Source of the DNA: Pseudoxanthomonas sp. X-1
Lineage (GTDB): Bacteria > Pseudomonadota > Gammaproteobacteria > Xanthomonadales > Xanthomonadaceae
NCBI RefSeq assembly: GCF_020042665.1
Contig: NZ_CP083376.1
Location: 3,570,001-3,634,000, forward strand
Direction of reading: 5' to 3'
Length of the DNA: 64,000 nucleotides
The position numbers and the translations under genes are program-made. Shown piece after piece: positions 1 through 7,557 of the stretch. Numbering within the stretch: the stretch's first letter is position 1; the number at the start of each line of letters is the position of its first letter. The notes beneath the pieces are model-generated. The model was not told where the DNA came from and searched no databases. It saw nothing but the letters and a program-made list of their open reading frames with translations.

Positions 1-265
1 CCACGCCGGCGGCGTCGGCGCGGGTGGCGAAATCCATCCCCGCGATGTCGTACCAGGCGCGCATGCGCAGGCCGTTGTTGATCGTGACCGGCCGCACCGG
101 CGCATGCGGGAACACGAAGCGCAGCGCCGGCCAGCCCGGGCGCACCAGTTCGGGCACGATCGGCGCGAAGTCGTTGCCGTCGGCGCCCAGGCCATGCAGC
201 CACAGCACGCTCCAGGTCGGCTGGGGGCCGGTCTGCAGTTCGACGGCGTCGAGGAATTCGGTCAT
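1..265 (-). CDS. Phospholipase/carboxylesterase family protein, N-terminal part
   Basis: This is the first 88 codons of an alpha/beta hydrolase of the phospholipase/carboxylesterase family; the rest runs off the left edge. Translation from the ATG at 265 begins MTEFLDAVELQTG and contains LHGLGADGNDF, the usual oxyanion-hole segment, followed by FPHAPVRPVTINNG and MRAWYDI, all typical of this family. The nucleophile motif GxSxG and the Asp/His of the triad would lie outside the window. Family members are small cytoplasmic esterases acting on short acyl esters or lysophospholipids; the substrate cannot be told. Eight G residues stand just upstream of the start. Confidence 0.85.
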   Translation of the reverse strand, partial: MTEFLDAVELQTGPQPTWSVLWLHGLGADGNDFAPIVPELVRPGWPALRFVFPHAPVRPVTINNGLRMRAWYDIAGMDFATRADAAGV

Positions 266-280
266 GGGTCTTCTCGTTGC

Positions 281-288
281 GGGGGGGG
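281..288. repeat. G8 homopolymer upstream of the esterase gene
   Basis: Eight consecutive G lie 16 bases upstream of the esterase ATG and 20 bases beyond the rubredoxin stop codon. The tract falls where the esterase leader or ribosome-binding region would be, so a change in length could affect its expression. This is inference from position only. Confidence 0.6.
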
Positions 289-308
289 CGCCGGGAAGCG
301 CCGGAGCT

Positions 309-500
309 TCAGTCCAGCTCGACCATCTCGAAATCGTCCTTGGTCACGCCGCAGTCGGGGCAGGTCCAGGTGTCCGGCACGTCCTCCCAGCGCGTGCCCG
401 GCGCGATGCCCTCCTCGGGCAGGCCTTCGGCCTCGCGGTAGATGAATCCGCAGACCACGCACATCCAGTTGCGGTAGGTGGTGGCGTCGTGCTCGGGCAT
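309..500 (-). CDS. Rubredoxin
   Basis: A 63-residue rubredoxin, a small soluble one-iron electron carrier. The four cysteine ligands are visible as CVVCG near residue 14 and CPDCG near residue 47, with the conserved YREAEGLPEEGIAPG segment between them. Length is normal. I chose the ATG at 500 (MPEHDATTYRNWMC) because the open frame further upstream runs back through the start of thiE on the other strand and has no rubredoxin similarity. It is divergent from thiE with a 64-base gap that must hold both promoters. Its redox partner is not visible here. Confidence 0.95.
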   Translation of the reverse strand: MPEHDATTYRNWMCVVCGFIYREAEGLPEEGIAPGTRWEDVPDTWTCPDCGVTKDDFEMVELD

Positions 501-564
501 CGGATAATCGCAGTTCCTTGGGCGCCCCATTGTCACACAGCCGCCCGCGCGCACCGGAGTCGCC

Positions 565-1188
565 ATGCCTGCTTTCCTTCCCCGTGGCCTGTACCTGCTC
601 ACCCCCGACCTGGACGATGACGCGCTGCTGCTGGCGCGCGTGCGCCCGCTGCTGGACAGCGGCGCGGTCACCTGGCTGCAGTACCGCAACAAATCGGTGG
701 GCGATACCCAGCGCGCCCGCCAGGCCGCGGCCCTGCTGCCGCTATGCCGGGCCGCGGGCGTGCCGCTGATCATCAATGACGATGCCGCGCTGGCGGTCGA
801 ACTCGGCGCGGCCGGCCTTCACCGAGAGGATGCCACCACGCCGCTGGCCGAACTGCGCGCCACGCTCGGCCCGGACGCACTGCTCGGCGCCTCGTGCTAC
901 GACCAGCCGGCGCTGGCCTACGAGGCCGTGGAGGAAGGCGCCAGCTATGTCAGCTTCGGCGCGTTCTTCGCCAGCCGCAGCAAGCCCGGCCCGAACCGCG
1001 CGACCACGGCGGTGTTCGACGCCAGCGCCGGCCTGGGCGTGCCGCGCGTGGCGATCGGCGGGCTAACTTCCGACAACGCCGGGCCGATCGTCGCCGCCGG
1101 CGCCGACCTGGTGGCGACGATCGGCGGCGTGTTCGATGCGCCCGATCCGGTGGCCACGGCGCGCGCGCTGCGGGCGCTGTTCGACTAG
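565..1188 (+). CDS. thiE: Thiamine-phosphate synthase
   Basis: A 207-residue TIM-barrel enzyme that joins HMP-pyrophosphate to thiazole phosphate, giving thiamine phosphate in the cytoplasm. Family marks: WLQYRNKS (pyrophosphate-binding Arg/Lys), IINDDAALA, GLHREDA, the GASCYDQ strand, FGAFFASRSKPG and the C-terminal phosphate loop IGGLTSDNA. The start is the ATG at 565 (MPAFLPRGLYLLTPD), which gives the normal N-terminus. No other thiamine gene is near, and the 64-base upstream gap is too short to hold a TPP riboswitch. The downstream neighbour converges on it with a 28-base gap. Confidence 0.96.
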   Translation: MPAFLPRGLYLLTPDLDDDALLLARVRPLLDSGAVTWLQYRNKSVGDTQRARQAAALLPLCRAAGVPLIINDDAALAVELGAAGLHREDATTPLAELRATLGPDALLGASCYDQPALAYEAVEEGASYVSFGAFFASRSKPGPNRATTAVFDASAGLGVPRVAIGGLTSDNAGPIVAAGADLVATIGGVFDAPDPVATARALRALFD

Positions 1189-1216
1189 CGCCCGCGCGGT
1201 CGCCGCGGCCGGCCGC

Positions 1217-2482
1217 TCAATCGAGCGCGGCCTTGACCGCGGCCGGGTCGGCCAGCGACTGCACCGTCTCGATCAGGCGCACGGTGTTGCCGCCGAGGAT
1301 GGCGCGGACCTGCTCGTCCTTGTAGCCGGCGTCCAGCAGCGCCTGCACCACCTTGGGCAGCGCGGTGATGTCCTCGTAGCCGGCCACGCCACCGCCGCCA
1401 TCCCAGTCCGCGCCCAGGCCGACGTGCTGCCAGCCGGCCACCTCGATGATGTGCAGCAGGTGGCGCATGTAGTCGTCGAAGCTGGCCTTCTTGATCTTGT
1501 ACTTGGCGTCCAGGGCGGCGATCTGCGCCATCGCCTGCTTGCGCGCGTCGGCATCGAGCCCGCGCCGACCGCCGAAGGACTGGTAGATCTTGCCCAGCTC
1601 GGCGCGGTACTCCGGGGTGGCCCCGGTGTCGATGAGGTAGCCGCCCAGCGAATTGACCTGGATCACGCCGCCGTGCGCGGCCAGCACCTTCAGGCGCTTG
1701 TCGTCCAGGTTGCGCGGATGCGGGTACACATCCCAAGCGCCGCTGTGGGACAGGATGATCGGCGCCTTGGACAGGGCGATCATCTGGTCGAACACCTCCG
1801 GCGAGGCATGCGAGTGGTCCAGGATGATGCCGAGCTTGTTGGCCTCGACGATCATCTGCCGGCCCTTCTCGGTCAGGCCCTCGCGCGCGGTCACCACGCC
1901 CGGCGCGGTGCCGGCCGAATCGGCGAAGTCGTTGTGGCTGCCGTGCACCAGCGAGAGCATGCGCAGGCCGGCCTTGTAGTAGTAGCTCAGCAGCGTGGGA
2001 TCGTGCGAGAGCGGATAGGCGTTCTCCATGCTGATGTAGACCGACTTCTTGCCCTCGGCCTTGATCCGCGCCGCATCGCCGGCCACGGTGGCCAGCGCGA
2101 ACTTGTCGGGGTTGGCCGCGACCATCTCGCGGATCTCGCCCAGCCGCTTGAGGCCGAAGTCGCGCGCCTTGAGCTTGCTCATCTCGTCCAGCGGGCCCTG
2201 TCCGGTGTAGACCACCCAGAAGCCGCCGTCCAGGCCGCCCTCGACCATGCGCGGGTAGTCGATCTGGCTGCCGTCGCCCTGGAAGGAATGCCGGTCGGTG
2301 ATCTTCCAGCCCGGCTGGCCGAACAGCGCCGGCGTATCCAGATGCGTATCCAGGTTGATCGCGCTGGCCTGCAGCGCGCGCGCCTTGTCCGAGACCACCA
2401 CGTCCTTGGCCAGCGCCTGGCCGGGCAGGCCCGCGCACGCCAGCAGCGCGACGACCAGCACCTTGTTCTTCATGACACCCAT
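1217..2482 (-). CDS. Secreted membrane dipeptidase, peptidase M19 family
   Basis: A 421-residue zinc dipeptidase of family M19 (renal dipeptidase type), which cleaves dipeptides, including some with a D-residue at the second position. The N-terminus MGVMKNKVLVVALLACAGLPG ends in GQALA, a Sec signal peptide, so it should act in the periplasm. Probable metal-ligand segments are NLDTHLDTP near the N-terminus, SMENAYPL, LDHSHASPEV and ILSHSGAW; GLGADWDGGGG is also typical. I chose the ATG at 2482 because GAGGAG lies six bases upstream; the ATG at 2473 is a possible alternative. It lies 118 bases downstream of a TonB-dependent receptor on the same strand, so receptor import followed by peptide cleavage is a reasonable inference. 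Confidence 0.9.
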   Translation of the reverse strand: MGVMKNKVLVVALLACAGLPGQALAKDVVVSDKARALQASAINLDTHLDTPALFGQPGWKITDRHSFQGDGSQIDYPRMVEGGLDGGFWVVYTGQGPLDEMSKLKARDFGLKRLGEIREMVAANPDKFALATVAGDAARIKAEGKKSVYISMENAYPLSHDPTLLSYYYKAGLRMLSLVHGSHNDFADSAGTAPGVVTAREGLTEKGRQMIVEANKLGIILDHSHASPEVFDQMIALSKAPIILSHSGAWDVYPHPRNLDDKRLKVLAAHGGVIQVNSLGGYLIDTGATPEYRAELGKIYQSFGGRRGLDADARKQAMAQIAALDAKYKIKKASFDDYMRHLLHIIEVAGWQHVGLGADWDGGGGVAGYEDITALPKVVQALLDAGYKDEQVRAILGGNTVRLIETVQSLADPAAVKAALD

Positions 2483-2600
2483 GACCCACTCCTCGTTATG
2501 CGTTCGAACAGGACGACGCCGCGGACCTGCCGCGGCGCCGTGCTCCACTTGATATCTGCCAGGCGCCCGCCCCGGTGGCCGGGGCGGACGTGACAGCGGC

Positions 2601-5600
2601 TTACCAATCGTAGCTGGCGGTCAGGCGGGCGTAGCGCGGGGTCTGGTAGACCACGTTCTGGCCGTACAGCGGGTTGACCGACCCATCGGGCAGCTGCGAG
2701 AACGGATAGACCGTGATCGCCTTCTGCGCGTTGAGCAGGTTGAACACGTTGAGGCTGACGGCCAGCTTGCCGTCGGCGAACACCGGCTTCCAGGTCAGGC
2801 CCAGGTCGAACTGGTTGATCCACGGCAGGCGGCCGTGCGAGCCGGGAGGCGAAGGCTCGCCCTTGCCGGTCGCGGGGTTGTAGCAGTAGTGATAGGGGCC
2901 ACCGGTGACCGCGCTGCCGCCGTAACCGGCCGGATCGGTGCCGGTGTAGTCCGTGCCGTAGTAATTGCCCAGGCAGTGCTTCGGCGCGCCGGAGATCATG
3001 CTCAGGTTGCCCGAGACGCCCCATTCGTCGGTCAGCTGGTAGTAGCCGTACAGCTTGATCTGGTGACGGTGATCGTTGGACTGATCGCCGTTGACGTGCT
3101 CCATCAGCGCCGCGTGGTCCCAGCTCTGCGTGGTCGAGACGGCCGCCTGGCCCTGGTAGCTGCCCAGGGCGCCGCCGGAGCGGAACAGATCCGAACGCAG
3201 CTGGCCTTCGGTGGTGCCGTAGCTATGCGACCACACGTAGTTGAACTTGGTGTACCACTTGCCGTCGAAGGGGCGCTCCAGGTTGAACTCCAGCGCACCG
3301 TAGTCGCGCTTCAGCTCGGGGAAACCGGCCGCCTGGCGGGTCACCGTCACCTGGCGCAGGTTGCCGCTGGTGTCGTAGACGTTCCAGACATTGGTCTTGC
3401 CCGGGTTGATCAGTTCGGCACCGGCGGTGCGGGTCCAGTCGATCGCGACGCCCTGTGCGGCGGCGGACTGCACCAGTCCGCGGTTGTCGGTATCGAAGTT
3501 CTGGTCGTCGATGGCGTCGTTGAGACGACGATAGGTGGCACGCACGCCGTAGACCCAGCCGATGCTCAGCTCCTGGGTGAAGCCCAGGATCGCCTCATCC
3601 TGGTTCTCGCCCTTGATGTCCTTGACCACCGCGGCGCTCGGATCCGAGGCGCGGCCGAAGCGCGAGTTGGCCGACACCGCCGGACCCAGCGACCTGGACA
3701 GGATCGGCGTGCCGTCGGGGTTGATGCCGCTGTAGGTGAAGTACTCGTTCTTCGACACGTTGGCGGTGAACAGGCCCACGGCCGACAGCGGCAGGCCCAG
3801 GTAGTAGCGGCCGACGTTGCCGAAGATCTTCAGGCTCGAATCGCCGTGCACGTCCCAGCTGAAGCCCACGCGCGGGGACCAGGCGTCGACGCTGATGTAG
3901 GGCACGTGGCTGATCGGGACGTAGTTGGTGAATTCGTCCTTGCGCAGGCCCAGGCTCAGCAGCAGGTTGTCGGTCACCTGCCACTTGTCTTCCAGGTAGT
4001 ACGCCTTCTGGTCGGCGTCGTAGGAGTTCAGGCCGGTGGTGGTGTCCTTGGTGACGTAGTAGCCGGAGGCGCCGTAGACCGGGTCGACCAGGCCGGGGCT
4101 CGGCGCGCCCTTGCCGCCGGCCTCATTGGCCGACTGGCTGATCAGGCCGCCGGTGTTCAGGCCATAGGGATCGCTGGTGCGGCCGTAGGTCCAGGCATAG
4201 CCGGGGCCGGAGGCGTAGGTGCCGATGTTGGTGGCCTTCAGCTTCTGGTTGTCGATGCCGGCGGTGATCGCGTGATCGGCGATGCGCCACTCCACGCTCA
4301 GGCGCAGGTTGCGCTTCTCGTACTCGCGGTCCGGCGCGGTGATCGAGGTCTGCTTCTGCGCACCGACGATGGGGGTGCCACCGGTGTAGGCCGGATTCTG
4401 CAGCGCCACGCTGTTGATCACCGGGCCGTTGCCCGGATCGTAGTTGTAGTAGCTGATCTCGTCGGGCGTGTTCATCTGGCCGTACAGCGCACTGACGGTG
4501 ACGTTGTCGCCGAAGTAGCCGGTGTACTTGCCCAGATACAGGCGCGGACCGGCATCGTTGGTGTTTTCCTTGGTGTAGAACGCGCCCTTGGTGCGGTCGA
4601 GGTAGTTGTAGCGGTAGACGTCGCCGTTGGTCTTGTACTTGTCGCTGGCGCCGGTGAGTTCCAGCAAGTGGTTGTCGGTGATGTACCAGTTCAACTTGCC
4701 GTACAGGCGATTCTGCCGGTACTCGTACTCGGTCAGGCCGCCGACGTTGCCGTTGTCGGCGTCGCGGTTGCTGAGGATGCGGGTGCCATGGGAGTCGACG
4801 CGCTCGCCGGCCAGGAAGAAGAACAGCTTGTCCTGGATGATCGGGCCGCCGACGTAGGCGCTGTAGGTCTCCGAGGTCGCCTTGGTCTCGCTGAGCGGCT
4901 GGTAGAGGCCATTGGCCGAGCGCGCATAGCGGTAGGCGGTGTTGTTGACCGTCGAGGTCTGGCTGTCCGGACGCCAGTAGATGTCCTTCTGGCTGGCCTT
5001 GAAAGCCTCGGGCTCGAACACCGCCGAGGCGCCGAACTTCCACTCGTTGGTGCCGCTCTTGCCGACCTGGTTGATCACGCCGCCGTTGGAGCGGCCGTAC
5101 TGGGCGCCGTAGCCGCCGGTGAAGATCTCCTGCTGGTCGATCGCGCCGTAGGGCAGCGTCAGGCCGCCGAGGTTGTTGGCGGTCGAGGTGGTGTTGAACC
5201 CGTTGAGGTAATACGCGTTCTCCGACGCGGCCGAACCGCCGAAGCTCGGCAGCGAGCCGCCCAGCGGGCCGTTGTCGAAGCCGCCGCTGTTGACCACCAC
5301 GCCCGGCGCCAGCAGCGCGATGGCCTCGGCGTTGCGGCCCAGCGGCAGCTGCTGCAGCTGCTCGGCGGTGACCACCGTGCGCGTGTCGACGCTGGAGACG
5401 TCGATCGGCGACATGCTCATCGCCGAGACCTTGACCGCGCCCAGCGTGGTGGCCGAGCCGCCGCCACCGGCCGACAGGCCGACCTCGGTACCGGCGCCGA
5501 CCAGGATGCCGACGTTCTCGCGCGTGTCGACCGTCTGGCCGTCGTGCTTGAGGGTGACGGTGTAGCTGCCCAGCGGCAGGTTGCCCAGCGTGTAGCGGCC

Positions 5601-5777
5601 GCCCTCGACCGGTACTTCGCGCGAGAAGCCACTGCTGCTCTGGACCAGGACCGTATCACCGGCCTCGGCGCCCTGGACGGTACCGAAGATGCGGCCGGTG
5701 GTGGACTGGGCGTAGGTGCTGCCTGCGGCCAGCGTCAGGGCGAGCGCCAGGGCGCTGCGGCGGAGGATGCGCTTCAT
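2601..5777 (-). CDS. TonB-dependent receptor, Oar-like, with carboxypeptidase-regulatory-like N-terminal domain
   Basis: A 1058-residue outer-membrane active transporter. A signal peptide (MKRILRRSALALALTLAAG) is followed by a carboxypeptidase-regulatory-like domain (GRIFGTVQG to about residue 100), a plug domain (LLAPGVVVNSGG, AYYLNGFNTTS, GGYGAQYGRSNGGVINQ) and a long beta-barrel. This layout matches the Oar-like receptors abundant in Xanthomonadaceae. The barrel ends in RLTASYDW, a terminal Trp rather than the more common Phe. The ATG at 5777 starts the signal peptide; the longer open frame upstream has no merit. The neighbouring secreted dipeptidase suggests a peptide-like cargo, which is inference only. 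Confidence 0.93.
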   Translation of the reverse strand: MKRILRRSALALALTLAAGSTYAQSTTGRIFGTVQGAEAGDTVLVQSSSGFSREVPVEGGRYTLGNLPLGSYTVTLKHDGQTVDTRENVGILVGAGTEVGLSAGGGGSATTLGAVKVSAMSMSPIDVSSVDTRTVVTAEQLQQLPLGRNAEAIALLAPGVVVNSGGFDNGPLGGSLPSFGGSAASENAYYLNGFNTTSTANNLGGLTLPYGAIDQQEIFTGGYGAQYGRSNGGVINQVGKSGTNEWKFGASAVFEPEAFKASQKDIYWRPDSQTSTVNNTAYRYARSANGLYQPLSETKATSETYSAYVGGPIIQDKLFFFLAGERVDSHGTRILSNRDADNGNVGGLTEYEYRQNRLYGKLNWYITDNHLLELTGASDKYKTNGDVYRYNYLDRTKGAFYTKENTNDAGPRLYLGKYTGYFGDNVTVSALYGQMNTPDEISYYNYDPGNGPVINSVALQNPAYTGGTPIVGAQKQTSITAPDREYEKRNLRLSVEWRIADHAITAGIDNQKLKATNIGTYASGPGYAWTYGRTSDPYGLNTGGLISQSANEAGGKGAPSPGLVDPVYGASGYYVTKDTTTGLNSYDADQKAYYLEDKWQVTDNLLLSLGLRKDEFTNYVPISHVPYISVDAWSPRVGFSWDVHGDSSLKIFGNVGRYYLGLPLSAVGLFTANVSKNEYFTYSGINPDGTPILSRSLGPAVSANSRFGRASDPSAAVVKDIKGENQDEAILGFTQELSIGWVYGVRATYRRLNDAIDDQNFDTDNRGLVQSAAAQGVAIDWTRTAGAELINPGKTNVWNVYDTSGNLRQVTVTRQAAGFPELKRDYGALEFNLERPFDGKWYTKFNYVWSHSYGTTEGQLRSDLFRSGGALGSYQGQAAVSTTQSWDHAALMEHVNGDQSNDHRHQIKLYGYYQLTDEWGVSGNLSMISGAPKHCLGNYYGTDYTGTDPAGYGGSAVTGGPYHYCYNPATGKGEPSPPGSHGRLPWINQFDLGLTWKPVFADGKLAVSLNVFNLLNAQKAITVYPFSQLPDGSVNPLYGQNVVYQTPRYARLTASYDW

Positions 5778-6089
5778 GTTGGTGTGGTTTCCCCGGTGGT
5801 TCTGTGGTCGATGCACAGCGCCACCCCCATGCGGCGCTGCGTCATACACAGTGGGAGCTGCATCCCGCAGATGGCGAATGATGCTTCGCCATGACCTTAT
5901 GCCCACCCCTGTGTGTCAGCCGATGCTATGCGGCGACATGGCGCCACGCCGGGTCTACGGCGGGTAGGGTTCATCCGTCCGGGTAGTCGGGGCCGGGTTG
6001 GCCCCGCCAGGCCGTAGCCACGACAATGGGCGCCCGCGTTTCCATCGCTTTCCGATGAAACCGCCCCGCCCCACCAGGATCCCGACCCG
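5778..6089. promoter_or_regulatory. Divergent intergenic region with an 8-bp inverted repeat
   Basis: This 312-base gap lies between the TonB-dependent receptor (leftward) and hemL (rightward). It contains ATGGCGAA (5871-5878), six bases, then TTCGCCAT (5885-5892), a perfect inverted repeat suited to a dimeric regulator. It is preceded by GGGA/TCCC half-sites around 5852-5866. No match to a named operator was recognised. Just before hemL, AGGATC can serve as its ribosome-binding site. Confidence 0.4.
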
Positions 6090-7382
6090 ATGAACCACGA
6101 CCGCTCCCACGCCCTGTTCGCCCGCGCCCGCCAGCTGATTCCCGGTGGCGTGAACTCGCCGGTGCGGGCGTTCAAATCGGTCGGTGGCGAGCCGTTCTTC
6201 GTCCAGCGCGCCGACGGTCCCTACCTGTACGACGTCGATGGCAACCGCTACATCGATTACGTCGGCTCATGGGGGCCGATGATCGTCGGCCACAACCATC
6301 CCCACGTGCGCGAGGCGGTGGCCAGGGCGATCGGCGACGGCCTGTCCTTCGGCGCGCCCTGCCCGGCCGAGGTGACCATGGCCGAGACCATCACCCGCCT
6401 GGTGCCGGCCTGCGAGATGGTGCGCATGGTCAACTCCGGCACCGAAGCCACGCTGTCGGCGATCCGCCTGGCGCGCGGCGCGACCGGGCGCGGCCGCATC
6501 GTCAAGTTCGAGGGCTGCTACCACGGCCACGGCGACTCGTTCCTGGTCAAGGCCGGCAGCGGCATGCTGACCCTGGGCGTGCCGACGTCGCCGGGCGTGC
6601 CGTCCGCCTTGAGCGAACTCACCAGCACGCTGAGCTACAACGACTTCGAGGGCGCGAGCGCGCTGTTCGATGCGTGCGGCGCGGAGATCGCCGCGGTAAT
6701 CATCGAGCCGGTGGTCGGCAACGCCAACTGCATCCCGCCGCGCCCGGGCTACCTGCAGCACCTGCGCGACCTGTGCACCCGGCACGGCGCGCTGCTGATC
6801 TTCGATGAGGTGATGACCGGCTTCCGCGTCGCCCTCGGCGGCGCGCAGGCGCTGTACGGCATCACCCCGGACCTGACCACCTTCGGCAAGATCATCGGCG
6901 GCGGCATGCCGGTGGGCGCCTACGGCGGCCGCGCCGACCTGATGCAGCAGATCGCACCGGCCGGGCCCATCTACCAGGCCGGCACGCTCTCCGGCAATCC
7001 GGTGGCGATGGCCGCGGGCCTGGCGATGCTGGAACTGATCCAGGCGCCGGGCTTCCACGAGCGGCTGACCGCGGCCACCACGCGCCTGTGCGAAGGCCTG
7101 CGCGCGGCCGCGCGCGAGGCCGGCGTGGCGGTGACCACCAACCAGGTCGGCGCGATGTTCGGGCTGTTCTTCACCGATGCCCAGGTGGAAACCTACGCCC
7201 AGGCCACGGCCTGCGATGTGGCCGCGTTCAACCGCTTCTTCCAGGCGATGCTCGAACGCGGCGTGTTCCTGGCGCCCTCGGCCTACGAGGCGGGCTTCGT
7301 CTCCAGCGCACATGACGATGCGGTCATCCAGGCCACGCTGGAGGCGGCACGGGCGGCGTTCGGGGCGATCTCCGCACGCTGA
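6090..7382 (+). CDS. hemL: Glutamate-1-semialdehyde 2,1-aminomutase
   Basis: A 430-residue PLP enzyme that moves the amino group of glutamate-1-semialdehyde to give 5-aminolevulinate in the C5 route to tetrapyrroles. Evidence: the N-terminus [18 protein letters not shown], the substrate segment [15 protein letters not shown], the cofactor-binding [15 protein letters not shown] and the PLP lysine in [18 protein letters not shown] (about residue 266). Length is normal. The ATG at 6090 gives the canonical start [10 protein letters not shown]. The cytoplasmic product feeds heme synthesis, which the nearby cytochrome c gene would also draw on. In relatives the gene usually sits close to thiE; here a receptor and dipeptidase lie between them. 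Confidence 0.97.
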   Translation: MNHDRSHALFARARQLIPGGVNSPVRAFKSVGGEPFFVQRADGPYLYDVDGNRYIDYVGSWGPMIVGHNHPHVREAVARAIGDGLSFGAPCPAEVTMAETITRLVPACEMVRMVNSGTEATLSAIRLARGATGRGRIVKFEGCYHGHGDSFLVKAGSGMLTLGVPTSPGVPSALSELTSTLSYNDFEGASALFDACGAEIAAVIIEPVVGNANCIPPRPGYLQHLRDLCTRHGALLIFDEVMTGFRVALGGAQALYGITPDLTTFGKIIGGGMPVGAYGGRADLMQQIAPAGPIYQAGTLSGNPVAMAAGLAMLELIQAPGFHERLTAATTRLCEGLRAAAREAGVAVTTNQVGAMFGLFFTDAQVETYAQATACDVAAFNRFFQAMLERGVFLAPSAYEAGFVSSAHDDAVIQATLEAARAAFGAISAR

Positions 7383-7557
7383 ACGGGCCGGCGTCGAGGC
7401 GCGACGCTTGGCAAGCGCATCACATAACTTTAATGTCAGGCACAGGATGTCCAGCGGAAGGGCATGGGCGGGGGCCCACGCGCAGCCAGGTCTGAACGAC
7501 CGGGCTGTCACACCACGCGGAACGGCCTGGACGAGGCCGCCGCTGCGGAGATCCGTC

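Noticed and set aside
501-564. TPP riboswitch upstream of thiE
   Set aside because: The gap is only 64 bases, shared with the divergent rubredoxin gene, and shows no THI-box sequence.
2835-5894. Very long open frames antisense to real genes (for example over the receptor at 2601, the receptor at 14333 and the regulator at 7558)
   Set aside because: They are frame shadows caused by high third-position GC; their translations are low-complexity Arg/Ala/Gly/Val with no family similarity.
7177-7557. N-terminal extension of the MalT-like regulator back into hemL
   Set aside because: The extra residues overlap hemL in another frame and have no family similarity; a GTG at 7558 with GGAG upstream gives the normal start.
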